Assembly: GCA_025456385.1 (NCBI GenBank)
Contig: JALOKS010000166.1
Span: 1 to 8,579 of the forward strand
From: Thermoanaerobaculales bacterium
Lineage (GTDB): Bacteria > Acidobacteriota > Thermoanaerobaculia > Thermoanaerobaculales > Sulfomarinibacteraceae
Direction: 5' to 3'
DNA: 8,579 nucleotides
Positions 1-5,398 of this stretch are shown here, in pieces (the first letter of the stretch is position 1; each line of letters begins with the position of its first letter). A program made the translations under genes and the position numbers. A model generated the notes under the pieces. It worked only from the letters and a program-made list of their open reading frames with translations. It was not told where the DNA came from and made no database searches.

Positions 1-19
1 GCCGTGAGACGCCGGCCGC

Positions 20-859
20 TCAGCGGCGGACGCCGACAACGCTGAACTCCTTGTAGAGCCCGAGAGCCTCGCGCACACGCTGGCCGAGGAGGCGGAGGGG
101 CGCGACCGCGAGCTTGCCGAGCCTGGCCGGGAACGGCGCGCGGCGGTGCCAGAGGTCGGGGTGGGGGCAGCGGACGGGCTCGAAGCCCTCCTCGCGCAGC
201 AACCGCGAAAGGGTCGCCGGCGTGTAGTAGACGAAGTGCTCGCGGCCGTGGCTCGTCGGGATGTAGTAGCGCGACACCCCGGGGTCGCGGAGCGACTTGG
301 CGTAGCCGGCGTGGGGCACGGCGAGGTAGACGCCGCCGCCGGGCCGCAGCACGCGCCGGATCTCGGCGAGCGCCTCGCGGGGCCGCGGCGTGTGCTCGAG
401 CACGTGCTTCATCACGACCAACTGGAACGCGGCGTCGGGGAAAGGGACACCGTCCATCGTGCCGACCTCGGCCTTGAACCCGCGCTCGCGGCAGCGCGCC
501 ACCGCGTGCTCGCTGATGTCGACGCCGGTCGCGTCGAGACCGAGGTCGTGCGCCGCCTGCAGGGTGTAGCCGGTGGCGCAGCCGACGTCGAGCATGGGCC
601 CGGGCCCGACGTGGTTGAGGAGATCGAGGATCTGGTTCTTCGACTTGCCCACCCGTCGCCGCTGCCGCGTGTCGTAGGGCCGACGTGCGCCGGGCTTGTT
701 GACGTAGTACTCCTGCTGATAGACCTCCGGGGCCATCTCCTCCCGGGTCTTGTAGATGAGGCTGCAGCTGCAGCGCACCCAGGTCAGCTCCGGGAACGAG
801 CACAGGACCTCGTGCTCGGTGGAGCCGCACAGGGTGCAGCGATCGGCGATCACAGTCAT
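20..859 (-). CDS. Class I SAM-dependent methyltransferase with N-terminal Cys cluster
   Basis: The protein (279 aa) is a Rossmann-type S-adenosylmethionine methyltransferase of the Methyltransf_11/23 kind. The SAM-binding motif I is DVGCATG at residues 91-97, an acidic VD pair follows at 113-114, and the post-motif segment FQLVVMKHVLEH with RRVLRPGG (about 145-175) is typical. The N-terminus carries C8xxC11 and C30xC32, probably a small zinc-binding knuckle as in methyltransferases acting on sugars, polyketides or small metabolites. The substrate cannot be told from sequence. A start 12 nt upstream (871) is possible, but that ATG lies inside a TATGTT -10-like box. The ATG at 859 lies 7 nt after that box with no Shine-Dalgarno sequence, suggesting a leaderless transcript starting at MTVIADR. 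The gene is transcribed away from nrfH and is probably unrelated to it. The fold is secure; the start choice is moderately sure. Confidence 0.85.
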   Translation of the reverse strand: MTVIADRCTLCGSTEHEVLCSFPELTWVRCSCSLIYKTREEMAPEVYQQEYYVNKPGARRPYDTRQRRRVGKSKNQILDLLNHVGPGPMLDVGCATGYTLQAAHDLGLDATGVDISEHAVARCRERGFKAEVGTMDGVPFPDAAFQLVVMKHVLEHTPRPREALAEIRRVLRPGGGVYLAVPHAGYAKSLRDPGVSRYYIPTSHGREHFVYYTPATLSRLLREEGFEPVRCPHPDLWHRRAPFPARLGKLAVAPLRLLGQRVREALGLYKEFSVVGVRR

Positions 860-877
860 GGTCACGAACATAGCACG
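860..877 (-). promoter_or_regulatory. Extended -10 promoter for leaderless methyltransferase mRNA
   Basis: Read on the minus strand the sequence is GTGCTATGTT followed by 7 nt and then the ATG at 859. It contains an extended -10 (TGC preceding TATGTT, positions 872 to 867). With the usual 6-7 nt between -10 and start site, transcription would begin at or next to the A of the ATG. No convincing -35 is visible 17 nt upstream, which an extended -10 can tolerate. Assigned from sequence alone. Confidence 0.45.
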
Positions 878-1003
878 GGATTCAGGGCTTCTCCGCCGCG
901 GCCTCAGGCTGTGGATTGCCGCTGCGGAGAGAAGTGTGCGGCAGGCGGACGCGGCGACGGGCGTCGCCGTGTCGGGCCGACCACCGCGCCTCCGATCCGC
1001 ATC

Positions 1004-1020
1004 AGGGATTGCTGATCCCT
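1004..1020. promoter_or_regulatory. Inverted repeat, candidate operator upstream of nrfH
   Basis: AGGGAT at 1004-1009 and ATCCCT at 1015-1020 form a perfect 6-bp inverted repeat around a 5-nt centre. It lies 88 bp upstream of the nrfH ATG and overlaps where the -35 would be for the TACCTT -10 at 1033-1038. This position suits a repressor or a class II activator. The sequence matches no regulator site I recognise (not the FNR consensus), so the binding protein is unknown. Confidence 0.35.
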
Positions 1021-1038
1021 CATCCAGTCTGCTACCTT
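1009..1038 (+). promoter_or_regulatory. Candidate nrfHA promoter
   Basis: TTGCTG (1009-1014), an 18-nt spacer and TACCTT (1033-1038) preceded by TGC give a weak -35 with an extended -10. The start site would be near 1045, leaving a leader of about 60 nt before the nrfH ATG. The same TGCTAY core recurs before three other genes in this window, which raises the likelihood that it is a real promoter. There is no experimental support. Confidence 0.35.
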
Positions 1039-1107
1039 CTCTCGGCCGGCCGGCGGAAGCCTGGGAAGCGGGGGCGGCCCGGCGGCAGGGGGGTTCCGCT
1101 CGACGCC

Positions 1108-1596
1108 ATGGATGCAGGCCGCAGGCTCGACGCTGCGCTGAAGGCTCTCTCCGGGGCGGGCGGGCTGTTCATCGTCGCGGCTGCCGGCGTGCTCGGCGGG
1201 CTCGGGTCGTTCACCTTCGGCTACGGCGACGGGCTGGCCTACCTCAAGAACGATCCTGCAGCCTGCGCCAACTGCCACGTCATGCAGGCGTCGTACGACT
1301 CGTGGCTGAAGTCGAGCCACCGCAGCGTCGCGACCTGCAACGACTGCCACCTCTCCCACTCCCCGGTCGGGAAGTGGATGACCAAGGCCGACAACGGCTT
1401 CTTCCACTCCCTGGCCTTCACGACCGGAAGCTTCCACGAGCCGATCCGGATCAAGGCGCGCAATCGGCAGGTCGCCCAGGACGCCTGCCTGCACTGCCAC
1501 CGGAACTTCGTCAACCAGATGCTGCCGGCCACCCGCGGCGGCGACATGCTGTGGTGCGTCCAGTGCCACGGGTCAGTGGGCCACGCGCAGCGGTAG
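1108..1596 (+). CDS. nrfH: NrfH, tetraheme quinol dehydrogenase subunit of nitrite reductase
   Basis: This 162-aa protein is the membrane subunit that takes electrons from menaquinol and passes them to NrfA. One hydrophobic helix (about residues 17-36) anchors it in the inner membrane, with the heme domain in the periplasm. Four heme-binding motifs are present: CANCH at 53-57, CNDCH at 77-81, CLHCH at 127-131 and CVQCH at 150-154. The first is followed by V58-M59, giving the CXXCHxM arrangement in which Met is the axial ligand of heme 1 in Desulfovibrio NrfH. This supports NrfH over other NapC/NirT relatives. Length is normal. The ATG at 1108 is the only reasonable start just before the membrane helix. 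Its upstream G-run (1088-1093) is a poor ribosome binding site at 14 nt. nrfA follows after 18 bp, so the two are an operon. Confidence 0.93.
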   Translation: MDAGRRLDAALKALSGAGGLFIVAAAGVLGGLGSFTFGYGDGLAYLKNDPAACANCHVMQASYDSWLKSSHRSVATCNDCHLSHSPVGKWMTKADNGFFHSLAFTTGSFHEPIRIKARNRQVAQDACLHCHRNFVNQMLPATRGGDMLWCVQCHGSVGHAQR

Positions 1597-1603
1597 CGGA
1601 ATC

Positions 1604-1609
1604 AGGAGG
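1604..1609 (+). promoter_or_regulatory. nrfA ribosome binding site
   Basis: A perfect AGGAGG lies 5 nt before the nrfA ATG at 1615, inside the 18-bp nrfH-nrfA gap. It fixes the nrfA start and implies efficient independent initiation, much stronger than the signal before nrfH. This would favour excess NrfA over NrfH; the known NrfHA assemblies contain two NrfA per NrfH. Confidence 0.75.
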
Positions 1610-1614
1610 CGGCG

Positions 1615-3309
1615 ATGACGGCAAGCCACGACACCAAAGGTCAGCACGACCCGCAGAATCCGGAGCGGTCGGCCCGCAGGAAGGCCTGGATCCTTCTGGC
1701 GTCGGCCTTCCTGGTCGCCGTCGTCGCCACGCTCGTGGTCACCTTCGTGCTGGTGACGATGTTCGAACGCAAGCAGGAGGCGCGGACGCCCTTCGTGCGG
1801 GCGGTCGAGGTCAGCGAGGTCAGCACCGACTCGCAGCCGTGGGGCGCCAACTGGCCGCACCACTTCGACGGCTGGCGCTCGACCGCCGGCGAGAGGTTCT
1901 ACGGCGGCTCGAGCGCACTGCCGGCGAGCAAGCTGGAGAAGTACCCCTGGCTGAAGCGTCTCTACGCGGGCTACGCCTTCAGCATCGACTACCGCGAAGC
2001 GCGCGGCCACGCCTACATGCTCTACGACCAGGGGGTGACCGAGCGCGTGACCCAGAAGCCGCAGGCCGGGGCCTGTCTGCACTGCCACACGTCGATCTCG
2101 GTCCTCTACCGCAAGGTGGGGCTGGAGGCGATGGGCCTGCCGGCCGACGAGGCGGCGCTCGCTGCCGACTTCAACATGCCGGCTGTGATCCGCGGCTTCG
2201 AGGAGCTGAGCACGCGGCCGTACTTCGAGGTGATGCAGCTGCTGCGTTCGGTCCCCGACGGCACGCCGGAGCGCGGCGAAGGCGTGTTCCCGATGCCGCC
2301 CGACGGGGGGTTTTCGGGCACGATCGCCGGACAGCCCCTGGCTCCGGACCAGGTGGCGGGCGGCGCCGCGCACCCGGTGGGCTGCATCGACTGCCACCAC
2401 CCCGAGACCCTGGTGCTGCGCGTCACCCGCCCGGGCTTCATGCTCGGCATCGCGGCCCTCGCCGCGGGCGACGCGCCGGTGCCGCACCTCCCGAGCGTCG
2501 AGCGCTGGCGGCAGGGCGGGCGCGAGCGCCCCTACGACCCGAACCGCGACGCCTCGCGGCAGGAGATGCGGAGCTTCGCCTGCGCTCAGTGCCACGTCGA
2601 GTACTACTGCGCCACGAAGCAGACGCTGACCTTCCCCTGGGGACGCGGGCTCCGAGCTGAGGACCTCGAGCGCTTCTGGGAGGAGGAGACCTTTCCGGAC
2701 GGCGCTCCGTTCTACGATTTCAAGCACGGCGAGACCGGAGCCCCGGTGTACAAGGTGCAGCACCCCGAGTTCGAGCTCTGGAGCCAGGGCATTCACGCCC
2801 GCAGCGGCGTGAGCTGCGCCGACTGCCACATGCCCTACGAGCGCCGCGGTGCGATGAAGCTCTCGAACCACGACATCGCGAGCCCACTGCGCCGCCTCAA
2901 CTCGGCGTGCCAGCAGTGCCACAGCTCCGACGCGATCGAGCTCGAGGCGCGAATCGCGACCATTCAGGAGCGGACGTTGGCCGCGATGGAGCGCGCCGCC
3001 CTCGCGATGACCGACATGCTCGACGCCATCCTCCAGGCCAAGGCCGCAGGCGTCGGCGAGGACCGTCTCCAGGAGGTCTACCTCCTGCAGCGCAAGGCGA
3101 TGTGGCGCCTGGACTACATCTCGAGCGAGAACTCGCGCGGTTTCCACGCCGACCAGGAGGCGATGCGGCTGCTCGCGGAGTCGATCGACTACAGCCGCCA
3201 GGCGCAGGCGGCTGCGACCCGGCTGCGGGCGCCGGCGCCGCCCTCGGTCGCCGGCCTGCCGGTGCAGCCGGTCCAGGGCGTGAGCACGGGCAAGGCCTCG
3301 ACCATGTGA
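1615..3309 (+). CDS. nrfA: NrfA, pentaheme nitrite reductase (ammonia-forming), CXXCH heme 1 variant
   Basis: NrfA reduces nitrite to ammonium with six electrons in the periplasm. The 564-aa protein has an N-terminal membrane helix (about 24-47) without a clear signal-peptidase site, so it is probably membrane-anchored. Heme motifs are CLHCH (154-158), CIDCH (257-261), CAQCH (323-327), CADCH (401-405) and CQQCH (432-436). Aligned by eye to the E. coli enzyme, the active-site residues are kept: Arg130 (in EARGH), Tyr330 (in CHVEYY) and His383 (in KVQHPE). The calcium ligands Glu329, Tyr330, Lys380 and Gln382 are also kept. Distal heme ligands are visible at H394, H419 and H511. Two oddities are seen: heme 1, CXXCK in E. 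coli and Wolinella, is CXXCH here; and 103 residues separate hemes 1 and 2, against about 38 in E. coli. No dedicated CXXCK lyase genes (nrfEFG or nrfI type) are nearby, which fits a His-ligated heme 1. It pairs with the nrfH just upstream. Confidence 0.95.
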   Translation: MTASHDTKGQHDPQNPERSARRKAWILLASAFLVAVVATLVVTFVLVTMFERKQEARTPFVRAVEVSEVSTDSQPWGANWPHHFDGWRSTAGERFYGGSSALPASKLEKYPWLKRLYAGYAFSIDYREARGHAYMLYDQGVTERVTQKPQAGACLHCHTSISVLYRKVGLEAMGLPADEAALAADFNMPAVIRGFEELSTRPYFEVMQLLRSVPDGTPERGEGVFPMPPDGGFSGTIAGQPLAPDQVAGGAAHPVGCIDCHHPETLVLRVTRPGFMLGIAALAAGDAPVPHLPSVERWRQGGRERPYDPNRDASRQEMRSFACAQCHVEYYCATKQTLTFPWGRGLRAEDLERFWEEETFPDGAPFYDFKHGETGAPVYKVQHPEFELWSQGIHARSGVSCADCHMPYERRGAMKLSNHDIASPLRRLNSACQQCHSSDAIELEARIATIQERTLAAMERAALAMTDMLDAILQAKAAGVGEDRLQEVYLLQRKAMWRLDYISSENSRGFHADQEAMRLLAESIDYSRQAQAAATRLRAPAPPSVAGLPVQPVQGVSTGKASTM

Positions 3310-3322
3310 CGGCTCGCAGCCG
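3310..3322 (+). other. Small hairpin just after the nrfA stop
   Basis: CGGCT-cgc-AGCCG forms a perfect 5-bp stem with a 3-nt loop directly after the nrfA stop codon, in the 47-bp gap to the convergent gene. A second self-complementary stretch, CGCCGCGGCG, lies at 3330-3339. There is no T-run on either strand, so intrinsic termination is doubtful; it may only be a 3' end stabiliser or chance in GC-rich DNA. Confidence 0.2.
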
Positions 3323-3356
3323 CACTCGACGCCGCGGCGCGCCCGGGGTGCCGACC

Positions 3357-3983
3357 TCAGGTGATCGTGACCGTGGCGGCATCCTGCAGGATCAGCAGCA
3401 GGTTGCCGGAGTACTTCGAGCGCGAGACGATGAACTTCGACTGCGACTGGTGCGCCTCCTCGGTGGCTTTGAGGCGGTCACCGCGGAAGCGGAGGAGGCA
3501 GGAGCCGTCGGGCTCCTTGCGGCAGGAACCGTAGAAGCCGGTGCTGAAGCTGAACTCGATCCGCTCGGGTGAGGTGCGCACGAAGTCGGCCTCGACGCCG
3601 TCGCGGTAACGGATGTGGTAGCGGTTGACCTCCTCGATCCCGAGCTCGATCGCCTGGCCCGCCTCGTAGGAGCGCTGGACGAGCCGGGGCGGGCGCTGGA
3701 GCGAGAGGCTCGGCAACCCGAGATCGTCCTCCCACTGCACCACGAAGTAGGGGGTGTACTCGATGTTCCCGGTGCGCTCCTCCCGAACGGCGACCCGGGC
3801 GGCGACAGTCGACTCGTACGGGATGCTCTCCGTGGTCTCGGTGAGGACCGCGTAGTTGGCTGCATCGCGGCTGATCTTCACCTCGTCGGCGTGCGCCCTG
3901 ATGGTGAAGGTCGCGTCCTCGAAGGCGACAGTCGTCCCCTCGCACCGGACCAGCGGGAACTCGCGGAGCCCAGGTGTGCCCAT
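3357..3983 (-). CDS. Conserved-looking hypothetical protein, beta-rich, unknown function
   Basis: I do not recognise this 208-aa protein. It has no signal peptide, membrane helix or known motif, so it is probably cytoplasmic. The composition suggests mainly beta strands (alternating patterns such as TVAFEDATFTIRAH, YTPYFVVQWEDD, RYHIRYRDGVEADFV, RIEFSFSTGFYGSCR), with two cysteines at 154 and 162 and a beta-like C-terminus ending ATVTIT. Codon use is typical of its neighbours and the frame is open throughout, so it is likely a real gene. The ATG at 3983 is chosen over one 78 nt upstream because AAGGAGG (3995 to 3989) stands 5 nt before it. It is convergent with nrfA (47 bp apart) and has its own plausible promoter, so a role in nitrite reduction is not implied. 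Confidence 0.7.
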   Translation of the reverse strand: MGTPGLREFPLVRCEGTTVAFEDATFTIRAHADEVKISRDAANYAVLTETTESIPYESTVAARVAVREERTGNIEYTPYFVVQWEDDLGLPSLSLQRPPRLVQRSYEAGQAIELGIEEVNRYHIRYRDGVEADFVRTSPERIEFSFSTGFYGSCRKEPDGSCLLRFRGDRLKATEEAHQSQSKFIVSRSKYSGNLLLILQDAATVTIT

Positions 3984-4013
3984 GACGGCCTCCTTGTGTG
4001 TTCTTCTGAACAG

Positions 4014-4042
4014 ACGATAATGCCCGGGGACCATGGGCGCAA
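4014..4042 (-). promoter_or_regulatory. Candidate promoter of the 208-aa hypothetical gene
   Basis: On the minus strand TTGCGC (4042 to 4037), a 17-nt spacer and TATCGT (4019 to 4014) give a sigma70-like promoter with ideal spacing. Transcription would start near 4007, about 24 nt before the ATG at 3983 and upstream of its AAGGAGG. This placement supports the shorter start of the gene, since the longer frame would begin upstream of the transcription start. Confidence 0.4.
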
Positions 4043-4199
4043 GCATGTGGAGGTGACGCAAGGGCCGGGCCGAACGAAGCCGGAGTCCCTACGAGTCGTC
4101 GCCGCTGGATCCGAGCCTGAACTGCGAGCCGGCGTCGCGGGCTCCCTCGCCGGGGCGATCCGCAGTCGCCTCGCGCGGGGTCGCGGCTCAAGCGGCGTC

Positions 4200-4421
4200 T
4201 CAGTCGCGGGCGAGCATGTGGCGCTCGATCTCGTCCCAGTCGAGGGTGTCGAGGTCGGGGCATGGCATGCCGAGCGATGCGGCCGAGTGCACCTCGAGGC
4301 CCGCCAGGTAGGAGTCCAGCGCCTGGCGAACGATCTCGGCCCGGCTGCAGCTCAGGGTCCAGGCGGCCCTGTCCACCCGCGCCACCAGATCCTCGGGAAG
4401 TCTCGCGGTCAGCTGCGACAT
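4200..4421 (-). CDS. Orphan ribbon-helix-helix DNA-binding protein (CopG/antitoxin type)
   Basis: This 73-aa protein begins with a ribbon-helix-helix pattern: a short strand (SQLTARLP, residues 2-9), helix A (EDLVARVDRAAW), a turn with S-R-A-E, and helix B (EIVRQALDSYLAGLE). Proteins of this kind bind palindromic DNA as dimers and are often antitoxins or small repressors. The acidic tail (about 51-73, PDLDTLDWDEIERHM) resembles the toxin-binding tail of antitoxins. However, no toxin gene (PIN, ParE or MazF type) lies downstream in the 216 bp before the next gene, nor upstream. The start at 4421 is set by GGAGGG (4432 to 4427), 5 nt before the ATG. A perfect palindrome lies 51 bp upstream and could be its own operator. 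It is either an orphan antitoxin or a stand-alone regulator. Confidence 0.75.
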   Translation of the reverse strand: MSQLTARLPEDLVARVDRAAWTLSCSRAEIVRQALDSYLAGLEVHSAASLGMPCPDLDTLDWDEIERHMLARD

Positions 4422-4442
4422 GGGAGCCCTCCGTCATCGCGT

Positions 4443-4451
4443 GTTGTAGCA
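4443..4451 (-). promoter_or_regulatory. Candidate -10 for the ribbon-helix-helix gene
   Basis: The minus strand reads TGC followed by TACAAC (4448 to 4443), an extended -10-like box. A start site near 4436 would leave a leader of about 15 nt that just includes the GGAGGG ribosome binding site. The -35 position is not recognisable. The TGCTAY core is shared with other gene starts in this window. Confidence 0.35.
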
Positions 4452-4471
4452 GGCTGACTCGAGCACGCGGT

Positions 4472-4485
4472 GTGACCCGGGTCAC
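4472..4485. promoter_or_regulatory. Perfect 14-bp palindrome, candidate operator
   Basis: GTGACCCGGGTCAC is a perfect 14-bp palindrome between the ribbon-helix-helix gene (start 4421) and the small membrane protein gene (stop at 4518), in a 96-bp gap. On the minus strand it directly follows a TTGACG (4490 to 4485). Ribbon-helix-helix dimers commonly bind palindromes next to their own genes, so autoregulation is plausible. A site for an unlinked regulator is the alternative. Confidence 0.4.
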
Positions 4486-4517
4486 GTCAAGCCCATTGGC
4501 GGGCGGGCTGCCTCCCG

Positions 4518-4649
4518 TCAGGGTCGACGGTTTCTCCGGCGCTGCTCTGGCGTCTCCTGCAGCTCCTGCCGGAGGTAGCGGAAGATGCCCCCGAGGAGAA
4601 AGAGCGCGATGATGACCACCACGGCGATCAGGAGCGCGAAGGTCGGCAC
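4518..4649 (-). CDS. Small single-helix membrane protein, probably leaderless
   Basis: The frame encodes about 43 residues from a GTG at 4649: one strongly hydrophobic helix (residues 4-22, FALLIAVVVIIALFLLGGI) followed by a positively charged tail ending in RRRNRRP. This predicts an inner-membrane protein with the basic tail in the cytoplasm. There is no Shine-Dalgarno sequence, but GTGCTATCCT lies just upstream, with its -10 6 nt before the GTG, the arrangement expected for a leaderless transcript. The frame is open much further upstream, but that part is low-complexity and lacks coding character. Function is unknown. It could be a chance hydrophobic stretch; the promoter position argues for a real gene. 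Confidence 0.45.
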   Translation of the reverse strand: MPTFALLIAVVVIIALFLLGGIFRYLRQELQETPEQRRRNRRP

Positions 4650-4665
4650 GGCGGGAGGATAGCAC
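4650..4665 (-). promoter_or_regulatory. Extended -10 placed for leaderless start
   Basis: On the minus strand GTGCTATCCT (TATCCT at 4661 to 4656) is followed by 6 nt and then the GTG start codon at 4649. The layout closely matches that before the methyltransferase gene (GTGCTATGTT, 7 nt, ATG). No -35 is obvious. Confidence 0.4.
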
Positions 4666-4772
4666 CCGCGGGCTCGGGTCGGTGGGCGGGAGTCGGTTGC
4701 GGAGAAGCGGGAAGAGCTGCCACGGGTTCTGCCCGGGGCATGACCACGCTCGCCCCTGCTGACGGGCGCGTG

Positions 4773-4778
4773 TACACT
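4773..4778 (+). promoter_or_regulatory. Candidate bacterioferritin -10 box
   Basis: TACACT at 4773-4778 sits inside the palindrome GTGTACAC (4770-4777). A start site near 4785 would give a leader of about 19 nt carrying the AAGGAGG ribosome binding site. The same TACACT box precedes the MBL hydrolase gene at 7267-7272. No good -35 and no obvious iron-regulator (Fur) box is visible. Confidence 0.35.
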
Positions 4779-4803
4779 TCGGAGGGCGATGAAGGAGGGT
4801 CCC

Positions 4804-5295
4804 ATGCACGACACGAGCATCGCGCTGCTCAACACGGCGATCGCGGACGAGATCGCGGCCGTCCACCAGTACATGTACTTCCACTTCCGGCTCGACGACC
4901 TCGGCTACGCGCCGCTCGCCAACATGCTCAAGATGACCGCCATCCAGGAGATGCAGCACGCCGAGATGCTGGCTGAGCGCATCCTCTTCCTCGGCGGCGA
5001 GGTCGAGATGAAGGTCGGGCGCGAGGTGGAGAAGATCCACGAGGCTCAGGCTATGCTCGACAAGGCCAAGGCCCTGGAGCAGGAGTCGATCGAGATGTAC
5101 AACAAGTTCGCGCTGCAGTGCGGGGCCAACGCGGACTCGGCCTCGAAGAAGCTCTTCGAGGACCTGGTGGCGGCGGAGGAGGGCCACTGGGACCAGTTCG
5201 ACCGCCAGTCCGACTTCGTCAAGCGCTTCGGCGAGCGCTACCTGGCGCTGCAGAGCTTCCAGGCCGGACCGCCGGAGGGCGGCGCCGCGCAGTAG
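4804..5295 (+). CDS. bfr: Bacterioferritin, iron storage ferroxidase
   Basis: Bacterioferritin forms a 24-subunit shell that oxidises Fe(II) and stores it as a mineral in the cytoplasm. The 163-aa protein is of normal length for the family (E. coli 158). The dinuclear ferroxidase ligands are all present at the expected spacing: Glu16, Glu49, His52, Glu91, Glu124 and His127 (motifs ADEIAAVHQY, EMQHAE, ALEQES, EEGH). Met50 matches the heme-ligating Met52 of E. coli, so inter-subunit heme binding is likely. The start at 4804 is preferred over the ATG at 4789 because AAGGAGG (4792-4798) lies 5 nt before it and inside the longer version. It has its own -10 box and is separated by 103 bp from the next gene. 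It could supply or buffer iron in a heme-demanding cell, but linkage to nrfHA is only by proximity. Confidence 0.9.
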   Translation: MHDTSIALLNTAIADEIAAVHQYMYFHFRLDDLGYAPLANMLKMTAIQEMQHAEMLAERILFLGGEVEMKVGREVEKIHEAQAMLDKAKALEQESIEMYNKFALQCGANADSASKKLFEDLVAAEEGHWDQFDRQSDFVKRFGERYLALQSFQAGPPEGGAAQ

Positions 5296-5385
5296 CGCGC
5301 CCCCGAGCCGGCTCGCGAGAGCTTCACCCGTCGCGGCTGAGAGACGCGTCGAGTCGTTCGAAGCATCTTCGGAGCGGGACCGCGT

Positions 5386-5393
5386 GGAGGGGG
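5386..5393 (+). promoter_or_regulatory. Ribosome binding site fixing the ABC1 kinase start
   Basis: GGAGGGGG ends 5 nt before the GTG at 5399. The alternative GTG at 5384 overlaps this element and has no signal of its own, so translation most likely begins at 5399 (MADNELISS). The 5-nt spacing is the same as for nrfA, bfr and most other genes here. Confidence 0.55.
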
Positions 5394-5398
5394 ATTCC

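Larger units (their letters stand above)
872..1107. other. Intergenic region between methyltransferase and nrfH
   Basis: These 236 bp separate two divergent genes. The left edge holds the methyltransferase -10. The right half holds an inverted repeat and a -10-like box for nrfH (listed separately). I see no small gene with coding character: the plus-strand frame that runs into nrfH from 916 lacks a ribosome binding site and has a basic, low-complexity translation. No classic FNR site (TTGAT-N4-ATCAA) is present. Confidence 0.5.

Noticed and set aside
756..2660. A 634-codon plus-strand open frame overlapping nrfH and nrfA
   Set aside because: It reads the cytochrome genes out of frame, giving Arg/Ala-rich sequence without motifs or a ribosome binding site.
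1573..3147. A 524-codon minus-strand open frame opposite nrfA
   Set aside because: It is a mirror of the nrfA codon bias. nrfA has five heme motifs and full homology, while the antisense translation has no recognisable domain.
1615..3309. Programmed or missing CXXCK motif hidden in NrfA by frameshift
   Set aside because: The NrfA frame is intact across the heme 1 region and the CLHCH motif aligns directly with the CXXCK position, so the His is genuine in this sequence.
4200..4421. A complete toxin-antitoxin system
   Set aside because: Only the antitoxin-like half is present; no toxin-like coding frame is adjacent on either side.
5304..5315. CGAGCCGGCTCG palindrome after bacterioferritin as a terminator
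   Set aside because: It is a 12-bp palindrome with no loop and no T-run, and such sequences are common by chance at this GC content.
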